A DNA stretch of 64,000 nucleotides from Bacteroidota bacterium (lineage in GTDB: Bacteria > Bacteroidota > Bacteroidia > AKYH767-A > 2013-40CM-41-45), in the NCBI GenBank assembly GCA_003389385.1, contig QQVM01000012.1, forward strand, positions 186,001 to 250,000. The letters run 5' to 3'. The notes under the pieces were generated by a model. It was not told where the DNA came from, made no database searches, and worked only from the letters and a program-made list of their open reading frames with translations. Position 1 is the first letter of the stretch. Every line of letters starts with the position of its first letter. Of the stretch, positions 62,656 through 64,000 are shown in pieces. The translations under genes and the position numbers were made by a program.

Positions 62656-63018
62656 TATTAATTTGAACTTGAATATACCAGAGATATATTAGAAAATGTA
62701 GTGAGCATAATTACAGGGATCTTTTTAAGTGCTGGGTCTTGCTGGATTCTTTTTTATACTGCAAAGAATTAAGTGCGGTTGGGTGTTGCGCGTTTGAGCG
62801 AAATAAATGTGAGGCAACGAAGCGATGGTTTTGTGCGGTTGAGTTGCTTCGCGTTTTATTTTACTAAAGCGATAGCCAAAACGGCTTTGCCGACTTTTGG
62901 AGCTGTGACGTTTCAAGTTAGCAGAATGTTCAATCGTATCTCAAAGCAGTTGCCTATAACGGTTTCGGCTATGAGTAGTTGACAAATAAAATGTGGATTG
63001 CAAATAGGTCAGGAGTGA

Positions 63019-63039
63019 GGAATATTCTTCGAATATTCC
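63019..63039. repeat. Perfect 9-base hairpin
   Basis: GGAATATTC (63019-63027), a 3-base loop, GAATATTCC (63031-63039). It is 62 bases beyond the stop of the DUF2254 gene on the minus strand. No T-run, so a structural or recombination role is as likely as termination. Confidence 0.6.
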
Positions 63040-63100
63040 GATTGGCATTTAAGCTACCCGAACAATTACTTATAGCCATTGTTGTGCATCCGTTTTTTGT

Positions 63101-64000
63101 TTATTTGTTTTTAAAGAGGCTTTCCTTTAACAAAATATCGAGATCCTGTTCAAATTCAATTGCTTTTTCAGCTCGTTCGTATGACGCTTTTGAATGTCTT
63201 TTTGCAATTTCCTTTATCTCTGAGTTATTTATGGTTGCAATTGAACTAAATGCCTTTTGTAGCCTCAACATGACCTCAATATTATCAGCTCCATCTCTAG
63301 CAATAGGTCTAAAAGCATCTTCAAAGAAATCTTCCATCGAAATTTTCGGTACTTCTATTCGATTATATTTGACTTCTTTCTCATTCCCATTTTCTATTTC
63401 ATTTTGCCATAAAAAAAATAATCTTTCATGGCTACCTATAATTTGTATTGCTGTACCTGGGTCATTGATTCCTGGCGATAAGGCTCTACTGGCAATTTCG
63501 GTTAGTGATATCAAACCAAATCTAGGGTCTTCGTCAAATAATCTTGTATTACCAATAATAATAGCTTCACATATTCTCTTTTGAATTTGAGTTTCATCAA
63601 CATTTTGATTGGAGCTAAATTGAGCGATGGCAAAATTTTTATGGACAAACTTTCCTGGTAGACAATTAAGTCGAACCTGTATTTCCTTTTCTTCAGCTAA
63701 TAATTGTATGGCATCTAAATTTAAATTTTGAACATACCCTACGCAATTGGCATAAACCGTATTCCCGTCACGAAATTCTCCTTTTATTGGACGTGCCTTT
63801 AGGTAAGGATTTTTGATACATGCCAATAAAGAATTGGCTACAACGGTTTCTACTTGACTTATTGTATACTCTAAACGACCTAATCTTGAAATTCTGTTTA
63901 CCCACCTTAAAAAGGTAAGTATTACAATTGCAAATAATAATATTGTGAATAAGAATAGGATGAATCTGCCTGCTTTATCATAATATCCATTATCAAGAGC
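63101..64000 (-). CDS. DUF2254 membrane protein (5' end outside window)
   Basis: At least 300 codons, open to the window edge with no in-frame stop. The first visible part has a transmembrane helix (FILFLFTILLFAIVILTFL), followed by RWVNRISRLGRLEYTISQVE. The soluble part contains ANCVGYVQNLNLDAIQLLAE, ISLTEIASRALSPGINDPGTA and a C-terminal helix (YERAEKAIEFEQDLDILLKE), as in DUF2254 proteins. Those are predicted inner-membrane proteins of unknown function with several N-terminal helices, which should lie beyond 64000. The apparent start near 63826 is just an internal TTG, not the true start. Confidence 0.85.
   Translation of the reverse strand, partial: ALDNGYYDKAGRFILFLFTILLFAIVILTFLRWVNRISRLGRLEYTISQVETVVANSLLACIKNPYLKARPIKGEFRDGNTVYANCVGYVQNLNLDAIQLLAEEKEIQVRLNCLPGKFVHKNFAIAQFSSNQNVDETQIQKRICEAIIIGNTRLFDEDPRFGLISLTEIASRALSPGINDPGTAIQIIGSHERLFFLWQNEIENGNEKEVKYNRIEVPKISMEDFFEDAFRPIARDGADNIEVMLRLQKAFSSIATINNSEIKEIAKRHSKASYERAEKAIEFEQDLDILLKESLFKNK

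Larger units (their letters stand above)
62626..63100. other. Non-coding spacer with cassette-like sequence
   Basis: 475 bases between the kinase gene start and the end of the DUF2254 gene. The left 80 bases are AT-rich promoter; the rest is richer in G and C and contains GCCAAAACGGCTTTGCCG and CCTATAACGGTTTCGGCTAT, with TTATAGCCATTGTTGTGC near 63067. These phrases resemble those between single-gene units at 54-57 kb; ATGTTCAAT occurs in both. No gene supported. Confidence 0.5.

Noticed and set aside
62725-62982. Short frames on both strands in the spacer
   Set aside because: Both strands of the same spacer are open by composition; neither product looks like a protein.

Overview
The window looks like a chromosomal segment of a Bacteroidota bacterium. 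At least eight large secreted proteins end in a type IX secretion (T9SS) type A sorting domain, usually a [YF]PNP-type motif followed by a C-terminal beta-sandwich. Candidate promoters fit the Bacteroidota TAnnTTTG -7 element, and most genes lack a Shine-Dalgarno sequence. Other families present (UPF0182, CotH/LTD surface proteins, SpoIIE phosphatase with an ADCTGHG motif, bestrophin) fit that phylum. I cannot name a genus. No rRNA, tRNA or CRISPR array was recognised.

Layout. 1-4.5 kb: two T9SS surface proteins on the minus strand, the first cut by the window edge. 5-8.3 kb: a YbjN-like protein, a BCS1-like AAA ATPase and a cyclic-nucleotide-binding PP2C phosphatase. 8.5-13.8 kb: a CotH/LTD T9SS protein and a smaller T9SS protein. 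13.7-21.6 kb: an envelope block with a GT39-like glycosyltransferase, a UPF0182 membrane protein, an isoaspartyl methyltransferase with a signal peptide, and a membrane spermidine-synthase-like protein. 22-24.7 kb: a second adhesin-like T9SS protein, paralogous to the one at position 1. 25-29.6 kb: small secreted proteins and lipoproteins, a PQQ-type sugar dehydrogenase divergent from a cytochrome c, and a CvfB-like RNA-binding protein. 29.7-39.5 kb: a tandem pair of giant CotH/LTD T9SS paralogues that differ almost only by 3 versus 10 copies of a 75-residue repeat. 39.9-49.7 kb: small membrane protein, AhpD-like protein, methyltransferase, a broken and an intact M43 metalloprotease, an RluF-type pseudouridine synthase and an AbgT transporter.

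50-64 kb differs in character: no T9SS proteins and, by eye, more AT-rich. A decayed IS3-type transposase interrupts the last gene (a short-chain dehydrogenase) of a five-gene operon (DJ-1/PfpI, outer-membrane-like protein, bestrophin, F420-type NADP reductase, SDR) that lies divergent from an HxlR regulator. It is followed by single-gene units (ClbS/DfsB-like, quinone oxidoreductase, lipoprotein) separated by GC-richer, hairpin-prone spacers that resemble mobile gene-cassette boundaries. Next come a 1622-residue multi-PAS histidine kinase with its response regulator, and the 3' part of a DUF2254 membrane protein.

Functional themes: T9SS-exported surface proteins, including three predicted secreted CotH-type kinases; periplasmic sugar oxidation coupled to cytochrome c; and an HxlR-controlled redox/stress operon, probably acquired and then damaged by transposition. 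The most interesting leads are the repeat expansion in the tandem CotH paralogues, the interrupted HxlR operon, and the cassette-like 54-57 kb stretch.
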